DNA of 64,000 nt. It comes from Dactylosporangium vinaceum (GTDB taxonomy: Bacteria > Actinomycetota > Actinomycetes > Mycobacteriales > Micromonosporaceae). The position numbers and the translations under genes are program-made. The notes below the pieces were generated by a model. It was not told the origin of the DNA. It saw only the letters and a program-made list of their open reading frames with translations, and did not search any database. Location of the stretch: assembly GCF_019904175.1 (NCBI RefSeq), contig NZ_CP061913.1:10850001-10914000 (forward strand). The letters run 5' to 3'. The first letter of the stretch is position 1; each line of letters begins with the position of its first letter. Below are positions 33,082-41,848 of this stretch, piece after piece.

Positions 33082-34622
33082 GGGCCTTCCGGATGGCATT
33101 GGCGGCGGTGGTACTGCTGGCCGGCGCCGGAGCCTGCACGAGCGAGGCGGCACAGCGGGTACAGCTGCGCATTGTCGCGTCTTCAGAGCTGGAAGGCGTC
33201 CGGCCGCTGCTGGCCGAGCTGAGCCGCGACACGGGAGTCGACGTCACGCTCGACGTGCGGGCGGGGCTGGACATGCTGCCACCGGCCGGGCTCGACAAGT
33301 CGTTCGATGCCGCGTGGCTGACGACCGGGGCCTACCAGCAGCTGCAGCTGCGCGGCGCCGACCGTCCACTTGCGACACCGACGATGCTGTCGCCCGTCGT
33401 CATCGGGGTGCGGCCCAAGGCGGCCGCGGCGCTGCGCTCGGCGGCGGGCGGGGCGGCGCTCACGTGGGCCGACGTCGCGGACGCGGCGGCGAGCGGCGCG
33501 CTGCGGCTGGCCATGGCCGACCCGAGCCAGGGCGGTTCGGGGCTGGCCGCGCTGATCGGGGTGGCGACCGCGGCGGCCGGGACGGGCTCGGCGCTGCGGC
33601 CGGAGGACGTGACATGCGACAGGCTGCGCGGGTTCTTCGCGGGGCGCTCGCTGACCGGGCCGACGTTCGCGACGCTCGCCGACGACTTCGTCAAGCGCCA
33701 GGACGAGCTCGACGCGCTCGTCGGCGAGGAGTCGGCGCTGCTCAAGCTCAACGACAGCGGGCAGCTCAAGGAGAAGCTGGAGCTGGTGTACCCGGCCGAC
33801 GGCATCATCCAGGCCGACTATCCGCTGCAGCTGCTGCGGCCGGAGGCGCGGGTGGCCTACGACAAGGTGATCGGCTGGCTCATGGGGGCCCAAGGGCAGA
33901 AGCGGCTGACCGAGACGACGCTGCGCCGGCCCTTCGACCCGCGGGTGGCGCGCGACCTGCGGCTGCAGCGGCTGGCCGGCACCACCCTGTTCTACCCCGA
34001 CCAGGTCGAGGTCGTCGACAAGCTGCTCTCCGACTACGCCGACCCGCGCTTGAGCATGCCCGACCACGTCTTCTTCGTGCTCGACTTCTCCGGCTCCATG
34101 CGCGGCGAGCGGATCGCCGCGCTGCGGGCCACGTTCGCCGGGCTCAGCGGCGCCGACCGCTCGGCCAGCGGCAAGTTCTTCCGGTTCTACCGCGGCGAGC
34201 GGTTCACCGTGGTGCGCTTCGGCGGCACCGTGCTCGGCGAGCAGACGTTCACCGTGGAGAACCAGGGCGCCCTGGACCAGCTCGGCGGCTTCATCGCGGC
34301 CGACGAGTTCGACGACAGCACCGCCGTGTGGTCGGCCCTCGACCACGCCGACATCGCCGCGGCGGCCGCGGCGACCGACCGCCCGGTCGCGGTCGTGCTC
34401 ATGACCGACGGCCTGAGCAACGCCGGGATGGGCCTCGACGAGTTCCTGGCCCGGCACGACGCCGACCCCGCCCGCAAGGTGGTGCCGACCTACGCGATCC
34501 GCTACGGCGAGGCCGACGCCGCCGAGCTCGACCGGGCCGCGAAGGCGACGGGCGGCCGGATGGTCGACGCCAACGCCGTGTCCCTCCTCGACGCCTTCAA
34601 GGAGATCCGTGGCTGTCACTGA
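33078..34622 (+). CDS. Lipoprotein with substrate-binding-like and von Willebrand factor A domains
   Basis: This 514-residue protein has a signal peptide ending in a lipobox (LLAGAGAC, Cys near residue 20), so it should be a membrane-tethered lipoprotein. Residues 30-300 look like a type 2 periplasmic binding domain (LRIVASSELEGVRPLLAELS; KLELVYPADGIIQADYPLQLL). Residues 330-505 form a VWA domain with an intact MIDAS, D336-F-S-G-S, and VLMTDGLSNAG. MIDAS sites bind a metal and mediate protein contacts. It overlaps its neighbours by 4 and 14 bases. The pairing of a binding domain with VWA suggests a ligand- or metal-controlled adhesion or assembly role, which is inference. Confidence 0.82.
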   Translation: MRAFRMALAAVVLLAGAGACTSEAAQRVQLRIVASSELEGVRPLLAELSRDTGVDVTLDVRAGLDMLPPAGLDKSFDAAWLTTGAYQQLQLRGADRPLATPTMLSPVVIGVRPKAAAALRSAAGGAALTWADVADAAASGALRLAMADPSQGGSGLAALIGVATAAAGTGSALRPEDVTCDRLRGFFAGRSLTGPTFATLADDFVKRQDELDALVGEESALLKLNDSGQLKEKLELVYPADGIIQADYPLQLLRPEARVAYDKVIGWLMGAQGQKRLTETTLRRPFDPRVARDLRLQRLAGTTLFYPDQVEVVDKLLSDYADPRLSMPDHVFFVLDFSGSMRGERIAALRATFAGLSGADRSASGKFFRFYRGERFTVVRFGGTVLGEQTFTVENQGALDQLGGFIAADEFDDSTAVWSALDHADIAAAAAATDRPVAVVLMTDGLSNAGMGLDEFLARHDADPARKVVPTYAIRYGEADAAELDRAAKATGGRMVDANAVSLLDAFKEIRGCH

Positions 34623-35355
34623 CGCGGCGTGGTGGGGCGTGTGGTGGCCGTCGCTGCTGCTGTGGGCGGCGACAGCGGGCGCGCTCGTCGTCGCCGTGTC
34701 GATCGTCGTCGCGCAGATTCGCCGCTACCGCGGATTTCGGCGCCTCGACGTCGCGTTCTACCTCGACGAGACCGCGATCATGGACGTGTACCAGCAGATG
34801 CGGCGCGTGCCGGCGCTGCGGCGGGCGGTCAGCCACGAGATCAAGCGCAGCCGGAAGTTCGGCGTCCGCTCCACGGTGCCGGGCGTACCCGTCGGCGGCG
34901 ACGCGGGCGGCCAGGTCGACGAGACGGTGGTCCGGCAGTACGTCGAGCAGGACGAGCCGATCACCGTCGTCGGCCTCATCGTCGACGTGCTCGAGAAGAC
35001 CAGCAGCGTGGGCCGCATCGACCTGGAGCGGCTGACGTTCACGCCGAGCCACCCGGACGCCCCGGTCCCGTCGGCGGTCAAGGTCCACCGCGGCCGGGTC
35101 CGCCTGCGCGACCTCAAGTCGTGGGTGCTCGTCGACGGCCGCTTCGAGCGCGACGGCGCCCGGCCGGCGTTCCACGTCCGCGCCGACGACGAGGAGTCCG
35201 CCGCCGCCCGGGTCCGCGTCGACTGCGGCCCGGCGAGCGGCCTGCGCGGCGGCATCCCCGACGGGCCGTTCCTGGCCCGGTGCCTCGGCCGGGTCCAGGG
35301 CTGGGACCGGGCCGGGCAGGAGCTGGTGATCGACGCGTTCGCCATCTTCCGCTGA
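34609..35355 (+). CDS. Single-pass membrane protein, third gene of the SBP/VWA cassette
   Basis: This 248-residue protein has one transmembrane helix near residues 8-38 (WWPSLLLWAATAGALVVAVSIVV), then a basic segment (AQIRRYRGFRRLD) and a soluble domain of about 200 residues. No known family was recognised. The positive-inside rule places the soluble domain in the cytoplasm. It overlaps the VWA gene by 14 bases and ends 9 bases before the convergent helicase gene. It could pass a signal from the extracytoplasmic partners inward, by position only. Confidence 0.72.
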   Translation: MAVTDAAWWGVWWPSLLLWAATAGALVVAVSIVVAQIRRYRGFRRLDVAFYLDETAIMDVYQQMRRVPALRRAVSHEIKRSRKFGVRSTVPGVPVGGDAGGQVDETVVRQYVEQDEPITVVGLIVDVLEKTSSVGRIDLERLTFTPSHPDAPVPSAVKVHRGRVRLRDLKSWVLVDGRFERDGARPAFHVRADDEESAAARVRVDCGPASGLRGGIPDGPFLARCLGRVQGWDRAGQELVIDAFAIFR

Positions 35356-35364
35356 GCCGGCCGG

Positions 35365-38300
35365 TCAGCGCGGCGGGGCCGGGCTGTCCCGGGTGAACGG
35401 CAGGTCGGCGGCGAGCGTCTTGAAGTACCGCTGCGCCGACCACGCCTCCCGGTCGCCGATCACGTAGAGGCGGCGCTTGGCCCGGCTGACGGCCACGTTG
35501 AGCAGGTTCGGCCGGGCGGCCGCCCAGCGGCGGGCGCCCGGGCGGTCCGGGTTGCCGCCGAGCACCAGGATGACCACGTCGGCCTGCTTGCCCTGGGCGG
35601 TGTGCACGGTGCCGGCGGTGAGGCCCGGATAGCGGCGGCCCTGAGCGGCGATCCGGCGGGCGATGTCGCGGAACGGCGCGATGACCATCACCTCGGACAT
35701 GTCCAGGCCGAGGGTGGCGAGCGCGCGCAGGATGCGGTCGAGCTGGCGGCCCTCGTCGGGGATCCAGTGGCCCTGGGCGGTGGCGCCGGCGATGTCCATC
35801 CACTTGGACTCGGGCAGCGTCGGGTGCTCGGCGTTGAAGCGGTCGCGGGCGGCGGTGCCGGTCCCGTTGATCATGAGGCCGTCGTAGGCGATGGCGTTGA
35901 CGATGTCGAACATCGGCTGGTCGCAGCGGCGGTGGACGGTCAGCGGGACGCCGACCCAGGTGGACTCGCCGTCGGCGGTGGGCAGGTGGGTGCCGAGGCC
36001 GGTGAGGCGGTCGGCCAGGCGCTGCACCGAGGTGCGGCCGGTCAGCCACTCCTCGGACACGCCGAGCTCGCGGCGGATCGCCTGCTCGGCCCGGAACGGC
36101 AGCATGGTGACCGGCTCCAGCTGCAGCGGGTCGCCGACGACCACGGCCCGCTTCGTCCGCCACAGGGCGCCGGCGGCGTTCTGCGGGGTCGCCTGGCCGG
36201 CCTCGTCGATGAGCAGCCAGCCCAGCGCCTCCTGGCCGAGGTGGCCGAAGAGCCGGGCGTAGGAGGCGAACGTGGTGGACACGACAGGCACGACGAAGAA
36301 CAGGCTCTGCCATGCGGCGAGGGCCGCGTCCTCGGCGATGTCGCGGGGCGCGTCGCCGCCGACGACGTCCATCGCCGCCTGAAGGTTGCGGCGCATGTCG
36401 CCGGCCGCGTGCCCGAGGAACGCCCCGTGCAGTGCGAGCGCGGCCAGGAACAGCTCGCTGCGGGCGGTGTTCCACTCCGGGTCCGTCCACAGCGCGGCCG
36501 GCTCGCGGCGCTCGCGGTCGCTCCACCAGGTGGCGTCCGGGTAGTAGCGGCCCAGACCCGCGCCGAGGCCGGTCAGCCGGTCGTCGAGGGCGGCCAGCCG
36601 CCCGCGCGCGGTGTGGTGGGCGGACTCGGCGTCGCTCAGGGCGCGCGCGGCCGCGGACACCTCCTGATCGGCCCGGGCCAGCTCCCGGCGGGCGGCCACG
36701 AGCGGCTCCGGTGTCAGGTCCGGCACCGGGACTCCAGCCGCCAGCAGCCGCGCGGCCTCGATCAGGTCGCGCTCGGCGTCGGCGGCGGCGCGCAGGGCCG
36801 CGTCGAGCTCCCGCTGGGCCGCGTCCAGCCCGGCCTGGGCCGCCGCCTGCGCCTGCCGGGCCGTCTGGACCTCGCCGTGCAGCCAGCGGTCCTGCTGTGA
36901 CCACTTGCCGTCGGCCGCGCCGAGCGTCCGCAGCCGCTCCCACCAGTCCGGGCGCTGCTGCTGGTGCGCGGCGTGGGCCCACCAGCGCCGGCCCGCCTCG
37001 GCCGCGGCCGCGCGCAGGGCCTGCTCGGCGTTGGCCCGGCGGCCGGTGGTCAGCCGCTCGGCCTCGGCCCGGCGTTCGGCGACGGTCCGCTCGGCCGCCG
37101 CGCGCCGCTGCCGGGCCGCCTGCTCGGCCTGGCGCTGCTGCTCCTGAGCCTGGCGGGCGGCTTCGGCGGTCTGCTCGCGCTCGGCCTCGACCGCGGCCGC
37201 GCGCCGGGCGCGGGCGGTCTCCACCCGCGCGGCCGCCGTCCGGATGGCCGCCGCCAGGCTCGGCAGGTGCGCGTCGAGCTCGGCCCTTTGCCGGATGGTG
37301 CGGTACACCTCGGACCGCTCGGCCCGGATCGCCTCGACCCGCGCCTCGGCGTCGCGGAAATCGGCGGCGGCCCGCGCCCAGGACCGCTCGGGCGGGGTCT
37401 GCTCGTAGGACTTGAGCACCGTCAGGAGCCCGGTCCACGGGTTGTCGTCGTCGTCTTCCGGGGTGTGGTACCAGAACGCGTTGACGAACCGGCTGCGGTT
37501 GGCCTTGTTGCCGAGCCGGGCCGCGACGAGCGCCCAGGCCGCCCCGGGCACCGGCTCCTCGCCCTCCGGGGCCAGCAGCGCACCGGCGATCGCGGGGAAG
37601 TACCCGGCCGCGGCCGCCCGCTCGCGCCAGCACCCGGCGATCGCGGCGGCGGCCGGGATCTCGTCGGTGACGTTCTGCACGGCGCCGTTGTTGGCCGAGG
37701 CGACGACGATCTCGAAGCCGGTCAGCTCGGGCCGCCACACGTTGACGACCCGGCTGTACTGCCCCGTCTTCCAGCGCAGCTGCCGCCCGGTGAACGCCTG
37801 CCGGGGATCGGGCAGCGCGGCCAGCCGCCGGGCCCGCTCGACCACCAGCGCGGCGACGAGGTCGCGCAGCATCGTCGTCTTGCCGGTCCCGGGCGGCCCG
37901 TTGACCCCGAGGATCCCGGCGCCGGCGGCGCTCAGGCCGAGCGCGGTGTTGACGGCCAGCTGCTGGCTCAGCGCCAGCGCGTGCTCCGGATCGCTCGGCC
38001 AGCGGCCGGCCGGCACGGTGTCCGGCGCGGTCGCGGCGAACACCCGGTCGGTCCGCGCCCGGACGTCGACCCGCCCCGCGGTGTCGATCTCGGCCTCCGG
38101 GCGCAGGTACTCCCCCAGCGCCGCCCCGGCACCGCCCTTCGCCACCCGCTCGGCGACGAGCGCCAGGTCGGCCACGATGAAGCTGTTGAGGAACTCGTGC
38201 CCGCTCACCGCGTCGGCGCTGCGCCGGGCCACGATCTGGCTGCTGATGCGGATCTCGGCGCCCGACAGCGCGTCGCCGGTCCCCGCCGCGGCGACGGCCA

Positions 38301-38865
38301 GGGCCAGGCACTCCGCGAGCTCCTCGGGCCCGAGCAGGCGCGGCGGCCGCTCCGCGAACTCGCCGTCCGGCTCGGCCGGCTCGTGGGTGACCGCCTCCCG
38401 CCACAGCTCGCCGAACGCCATCGACGCGTCCTCGAACGCCGCGACCCAGTCCGTCGCCAGCCGCTCGGCCAGCACCTGTCCGGTGGCCCAGGCGCAGCTG
38501 GAGAGCACCTCGGAGCCGAGGACCGCGTGCCCGTCCTCGCCGACGGCGAACGCGGCGAACGCGCTCTCCCCGCCCGGGCGCTCGTCGTAGCTGTCCGGGT
38601 CGGGCGCCAGCATCCGCGACAGCACCGCGAACACCTCGTCGAGCCGGTAGATCCCCAGATACACGACGTGCCGCCACGCCTGGTTGGGCCGCAGCCGGCG
38701 CCGGGCGAGCTCGTGGCCGGGCTCCCACGGCAGCGGCGCGCCCGGCCGGACGGCGAACACGAGCTGCTCGCGGTCGACCTTCTCCACCTTCTGCGGGCTG
38801 AACATCTCGACCGTCTGCCAGAACTTGAGCACCTGCGCCCGTCGTGCGTCAGTCTCCCGCGCCAA
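35365..38865 (-). CDS. Large SF1 (UPF1-like) helicase with long coiled-coil insertion
   Basis: This 1,166-residue protein has an N-terminal region (1-310) of unknown fold, then Walker A GPPGTGKTT at about 323-331, an Ala/Arg/Glu/Gln-rich coiled coil (about 470-760) inserted between motifs I and II, and Walker B LLIDEAGQ with D887. Then come VVGDPLQLEPV (motif III), VHRRCDQPMF, motif V TAGTVHTAQGKQADVVIL and motif VI LLNVAVSRAKRRLYVIGD. All motifs needed for ATP-driven nucleic-acid unwinding appear intact. The start is TTG at 38865, chosen because the similarity begins at once; the ribosome site is weak. No nuclease or methylase partner is adjacent, so a repair, RNA or defence role cannot be chosen. 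Confidence 0.88.
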   Translation of the reverse strand: MARETDARRAQVLKFWQTVEMFSPQKVEKVDREQLVFAVRPGAPLPWEPGHELARRRLRPNQAWRHVVYLGIYRLDEVFAVLSRMLAPDPDSYDERPGGESAFAAFAVGEDGHAVLGSEVLSSCAWATGQVLAERLATDWVAAFEDASMAFGELWREAVTHEPAEPDGEFAERPPRLLGPEELAECLALAVAAAGTGDALSGAEIRISSQIVARRSADAVSGHEFLNSFIVADLALVAERVAKGGAGAALGEYLRPEAEIDTAGRVDVRARTDRVFAATAPDTVPAGRWPSDPEHALALSQQLAVNTALGLSAAGAGILGVNGPPGTGKTTMLRDLVAALVVERARRLAALPDPRQAFTGRQLRWKTGQYSRVVNVWRPELTGFEIVVASANNGAVQNVTDEIPAAAAIAGCWRERAAAAGYFPAIAGALLAPEGEEPVPGAAWALVAARLGNKANRSRFVNAFWYHTPEDDDDNPWTGLLTVLKSYEQTPPERSWARAAADFRDAEARVEAIRAERSEVYRTIRQRAELDAHLPSLAAAIRTAAARVETARARRAAAVEAEREQTAEAARQAQEQQRQAEQAARQRRAAAERTVAERRAEAERLTTGRRANAEQALRAAAAEAGRRWWAHAAHQQQRPDWWERLRTLGAADGKWSQQDRWLHGEVQTARQAQAAAQAGLDAAQRELDAALRAAADAERDLIEAARLLAAGVPVPDLTPEPLVAARRELARADQEVSAAARALSDAESAHHTARGRLAALDDRLTGLGAGLGRYYPDATWWSDRERREPAALWTDPEWNTARSELFLAALALHGAFLGHAAGDMRRNLQAAMDVVGGDAPRDIAEDAALAAWQSLFFVVPVVSTTFASYARLFGHLGQEALGWLLIDEAGQATPQNAAGALWRTKRAVVVGDPLQLEPVTMLPFRAEQAIRRELGVSEEWLTGRTSVQRLADRLTGLGTHLPTADGESTWVGVPLTVHRRCDQPMFDIVNAIAYDGLMINGTGTAARDRFNAEHPTLPESKWMDIAGATAQGHWIPDEGRQLDRILRALATLGLDMSEVMVIAPFRDIARRIAAQGRRYPGLTAGTVHTAQGKQADVVILVLGGNPDRPGARRWAAARPNLLNVAVSRAKRRLYVIGDREAWSAQRYFKTLAADLPFTRDSPAPPR

Positions 38866-38913
38866 CCCCGGCCCCCACTCCGCCAGCCGTACCCCGGCAC
38901 AGATCGTAGCGGG

Positions 38914-39792
38914 TCAATCGCTGAGGTACCGGACTCCGGTCAGCTCCTCCGCCGCCGTCCACAGCCGCCGGCCGGTCGCGGGGTCCGCCGCGGCTCGGCT
39001 GGGCTGGACCTCCGTGCTGCGGCCGCGGATCTCCCCGGGGCCGGCCGGGCCGAAGAACTGCCCGCCGCGCACGTCGGGTGCCGTCGCCGCCCGGAGCTGG
39101 GGCTGGGCCCCGCGCGCGACCGGCTGGGTCAGCAGCAGGAAGGTGCGGGACAGGGCCCGGCCCAGCGCGCCGCGGTGCTCCCAGGCCCGCGGGGTCAGGT
39201 TCGAGCGGGTGATGCCCGGGTGAGCGAGCACGCTGATGACCGGGGAGCCGGCCGCGCGCAGCCGCCGGTCCAGCTCCAGGCCGAAGATCGTGGTGGCGAG
39301 CTTCGACCGGCCGTACGTGCGCGAGGCGTTGTAGTCACGCACCGACATCAGGTCGCCGAAGTCGAGGGTCTTGCCCTTGTGCGTGATCGAGCTGAGGTTC
39401 ACGATCCGGGGCCGCGCACCGGCGAGCCGGTCGAGGAGCAGCCCGGTGAGGGCGAAGTGCCCGAGGAAATTGGTCCCCAGGTGCAGCTCGAACCCGTCGG
39501 CCGTCTCCTGCCGGGGCCCCAGCAGGACCAGCCCGGCGTTGTTCACGAGCAGATGCAGCGTCTGTACTCCCTCAGCGAACGCCCGCACGGACGCCAACGA
39601 GGCCAGGTCGAGCGCCCGCACCTCGACGCGGGCCGCCGGGATCGCGCGGCGGATCTCCCCGGCGGCGCGCTCGCCCGCCGCGGTGTTGCGCACGGCCAGG
39701 ATGACGTGGTCGCCGCGGCGGGCCAGTTCGGTGGCGGTGACCAGGCCGAGGCCCGAGTTGGCTCCGGTCACGACGGCGATGGTGTTCGGCAT
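38914..39792 (-). CDS. Short-chain dehydrogenase/reductase
   Basis: This 292-residue SDR resembles retinol-dehydrogenase/WW-domain oxidoreductase-like enzymes. It has the cofactor motif VVTGANSGLGL at the N-terminus, LVNNAGL, the catalytic Ser region IVNLSSITHKG, and the Tyr-Lys pair in TYGRSKLA. The Arg after the cofactor loop (AVRN) suggests NADPH preference. The C-terminus has RYLSD-type ends of this subgroup. It is a single gene; the substrate is unknown. Confidence 0.9.
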   Translation of the reverse strand: MPNTIAVVTGANSGLGLVTATELARRGDHVILAVRNTAAGERAAGEIRRAIPAARVEVRALDLASLASVRAFAEGVQTLHLLVNNAGLVLLGPRQETADGFELHLGTNFLGHFALTGLLLDRLAGARPRIVNLSSITHKGKTLDFGDLMSVRDYNASRTYGRSKLATTIFGLELDRRLRAAGSPVISVLAHPGITRSNLTPRAWEHRGALGRALSRTFLLLTQPVARGAQPQLRAATAPDVRGGQFFGPAGPGEIRGRSTEVQPSRAAADPATGRRLWTAAEELTGVRYLSD

Positions 39793-39908
39793 GCCCCGAC
39801 GCTAGGTGCGCGTCGCCCCGGCTCACTCGCACGCGCATTCCTGGGTCCGCCAGACCCACCCAGGGTCATTGCCGCAGCGTCACTGCCGCGGCGTCGGCCC
39901 GGCGGCGC

Positions 39909-40298
39909 TCATGGCTGCGGCCAGACGTGCCACGACTTGATGTCGACGACCGCGGTGACCCGGCCGTTGCTCCGGTTCGCGTAGGGCTTGCCCGTGTAGT
40001 GGATGGCGATCCGGTCGATGTCGGCCATGTCCGTGTCGTCGTAGATCTCGGCGACGGTGCCGGTGACGGAGACGTGGGTGTACCAGTCCTCGCCGTCGAG
40101 CACCGTGAGGCTCACCCGCGGCTCCTGGCGCAGGTAGGCGAGCCGCTTGCGCCCTGCGTCCATGTTCACGATGATCCGGTCCTGCTCCAGCAGATACCAG
40201 GTGGCGACCGACACCGGCTGCCCGTCCGGGCGCACGGTGGCGATGACGGCGGGGTTGGGCCGGGCCAGGAGCTGCTGCAAATTCTCGGGAAGAGTCAC
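39909..40298 (-). CDS. PPOX-class F420-dependent oxidoreductase
   Basis: This 129-residue split beta-barrel protein of the pyridoxamine-5'-phosphate-oxidase superfamily reads LLARPNPAVIATVRPDGQPVSVATWYLLEQDRIIVN, then RKRLAYLRQEPRVSLTVLD and YVS-type VSVTGTVAEI. This is the pattern of actinobacterial enzymes that use coenzyme F420 rather than FMN. GTG 40298 is the likely start, as the frame upstream lacks family character. It is divergent from an exonuclease gene with 24 bases between. F420 biosynthesis is indicated by the fbiB fragment at the window start. Confidence 0.85.
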   Translation of the reverse strand: MTLPENLQQLLARPNPAVIATVRPDGQPVSVATWYLLEQDRIIVNMDAGRKRLAYLRQEPRVSLTVLDGEDWYTHVSVTGTVAEIYDDTDMADIDRIAIHYTGKPYANRSNGRVTAVVDIKSWHVWPQP

Positions 40299-40322
40299 GC
40301 CTTCCACCGTACGATGCCGATC

Positions 40323-40877
40323 ATGACCCGGCTGCTCAATGTCATAGACGTCGAGGCGACGTGCTGGGAGGGCCCGCCGCCGCCCGGGCAGGTCAACGAG
40401 ATCATCGAGATCGGGGTCTGCGTGGTGGACCTCGACGCCCGGGAGCGCGTCGGCCGCGACCGGATCATGGTGCGACCCGCCCGGTCGACGGTCAGCGCGT
40501 TCTGCACCCGCCTCACCGGCATCACCCCGGCCGAGGCGGCCGGCGGGCTCTCGTTCGCCGATGCGTGCGCACGGCTGCGCACGGAGCACCACTCGGATTC
40601 CCGCCCGTGGGCGAGCTGGGGCGACTACGACCGCAAGCAGTTCGAGCGGCAGTGCGGCGGGCCGGTGCGGTACCCCTTCGGCTCCCGGCACTACAACGCG
40701 AAGGCCCTCTTCGCCGAGGCCCGGGACGAGCGCAGACAGGGCATGGCCGGCGCGCTGCAAGCCGCCGGCCTGCCCCTGGAGGGCCGCCACCACAACGGCG
40801 CCGACGACGCCTGGAATATCGCCGCGCTCGTCCTGCACCTCGTCACCCGCGACCGCTGGCCCTCCTACGGGGTCTGA
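40323..40877 (+). CDS. 3'-5' exonuclease, DEDDh (ERI1/DnaQ-like)
   Basis: This 184-residue protein has ExoI LNVIDVEATCWEG (metal-binding D and E), ExoII WGDYDRKQFERQ (D), and ExoIII HHNGADDAWNIAAL (H and D), giving a complete DEDDh set. It degrades DNA or RNA from 3' ends. ATG 40323 or 40314 are both possible starts; no ribosome site separates them. The 3' end overlaps the convergent anti-sigma-like gene by 13 bases. Confidence 0.88.
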   Translation: MTRLLNVIDVEATCWEGPPPPGQVNEIIEIGVCVVDLDARERVGRDRIMVRPARSTVSAFCTRLTGITPAEAAGGLSFADACARLRTEHHSDSRPWASWGDYDRKQFERQCGGPVRYPFGSRHYNAKALFAEARDERRQGMAGALQAAGLPLEGRHHNGADDAWNIAALVLHLVTRDRWPSYGV

Positions 40878-41848
40878 CCCGCGCGGTCCACGACGGCGAC
40901 GTGCAGCACGGCGAACGAGGAGAAGACGTCGCCCTTGTGGAGGCCATCGGCGGGTGAGTCGCGATACATGACCGCCCGGACGCCCAGGAACGCGTGGGTC
41001 TGCTTGTCGAAGACCAGCTCGGTGCGCATGCCCTGGACCTCGTCCAGCGCCACCGCCACACCGTGGCGGCCGGCCTGGTCGGTGACGTCGCCGACGACGT
41101 CGACGCCGGGGATCTTCGCCACCGCATCGAAGACGGCGGCGAGGGCGGCCGGGGACAGGTACGCCTCGCGGATCAGGTCGGCGGCCGTGGTGAACGCCTG
41201 CTGGTCGCGGGGGTTGCCGCCGCTGGAGTGCGCGTAGAGGTACTCGCGCATCCGATCGCTGTCGGTGGGCAGGTCGGGCAGGTAGCCGCGGACCGGCCGG
41301 CAGGCGGTGGTCTCGCTCTTGCCGCCCTTCGACTGGGTCTGCCGGCCGTTGCGGCAGCCGGGCACCGCGATGTCGGTCCGGTCGATGCGGATCAGGCCGT
41401 CCTGCGTGCCGTCGACGGACATCCAGACATCGCGGTGCCGGGTCTCCAACCTCGTCCCGGCCGGGCCGATCGCCACCCCCGAGTCGAATGATTCGACGTA
41501 GACGAACTGGTCGTCGCGCACCGTCACGTCCGGCCGGGTCAGGGCCGCCGCGGCCGCGCCGTGCAGCACCTCCGACGCCGCGGCCGAGGCGGCCGGCCGC
41601 CGCCCGAAGTCAGTGACCTGGGCGGTGAGCAGGGCGGCGGTGAGCGCTGCGGCAAGCGCACCGGCGAGGGCGAGCCGGCGCCTCCACGGGCTGCGGACCA
41701 GGCCCGTCAGCCCCCGTCGCCGGCGGGCCGGCCCGTCAGCGACGGCCTCGGCCGTGCGCAGTGCGCGGTGCCGCAGCCGCGGCGGCAGTTCGGCGCCCGG
41801 CGGGTCGAGGGCGGTGCCGAGCGAGTCGAGCAGGTGCATGTCGTTCAC
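40865..41848 (-). CDS. Membrane-anchored putative anti-sigma / CU044_5270-like protein (second copy)
   Basis: This 327-residue protein has a cytoplasmic part of about 50 residues, one transmembrane helix (LALAGALAAALTAALLTAQV) and an extracytoplasmic domain with QFVYVESFDSG...HRDVWMSVDGTQDGLIRIDRTD, the same pattern as the protein at 8482-9579. GTG 41848 overlaps the sigma stop by 4 bases (GTGA), so the two are translationally coupled. The expected role is control of the partner sigma factor, inferred from this conserved pairing. Confidence 0.75.
   Translation of the reverse strand: MNDMHLLDSLGTALDPPGAELPPRLRHRALRTAEAVADGPARRRRGLTGLVRSPWRRRLALAGALAAALTAALLTAQVTDFGRRPAASAAASEVLHGAAAAALTRPDVTVRDDQFVYVESFDSGVAIGPAGTRLETRHRDVWMSVDGTQDGLIRIDRTDIAVPGCRNGRQTQSKGGKSETTACRPVRGYLPDLPTDSDRMREYLYAHSSGGNPRDQQAFTTAADLIREAYLSPAALAAVFDAVAKIPGVDVVGDVTDQAGRHGVAVALDEVQGMRTELVFDKQTHAFLGVRAVMYRDSPADGLHKGDVFSSFAVLHVAVVDRAGQTP

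Noticed and set aside
35365..38865. Named phage-defence system around the SF1 helicase
   Set aside because: No partner genes of known systems (methylase, nuclease, ZorA/B, BREX or DISARM components) are adjacent, so a named call is not supported.
36964..39984. A 1,006-codon plus-strand frame opposite the helicase and SDR genes
   Set aside because: It is an antisense shadow; both minus-strand genes have complete motif sets.
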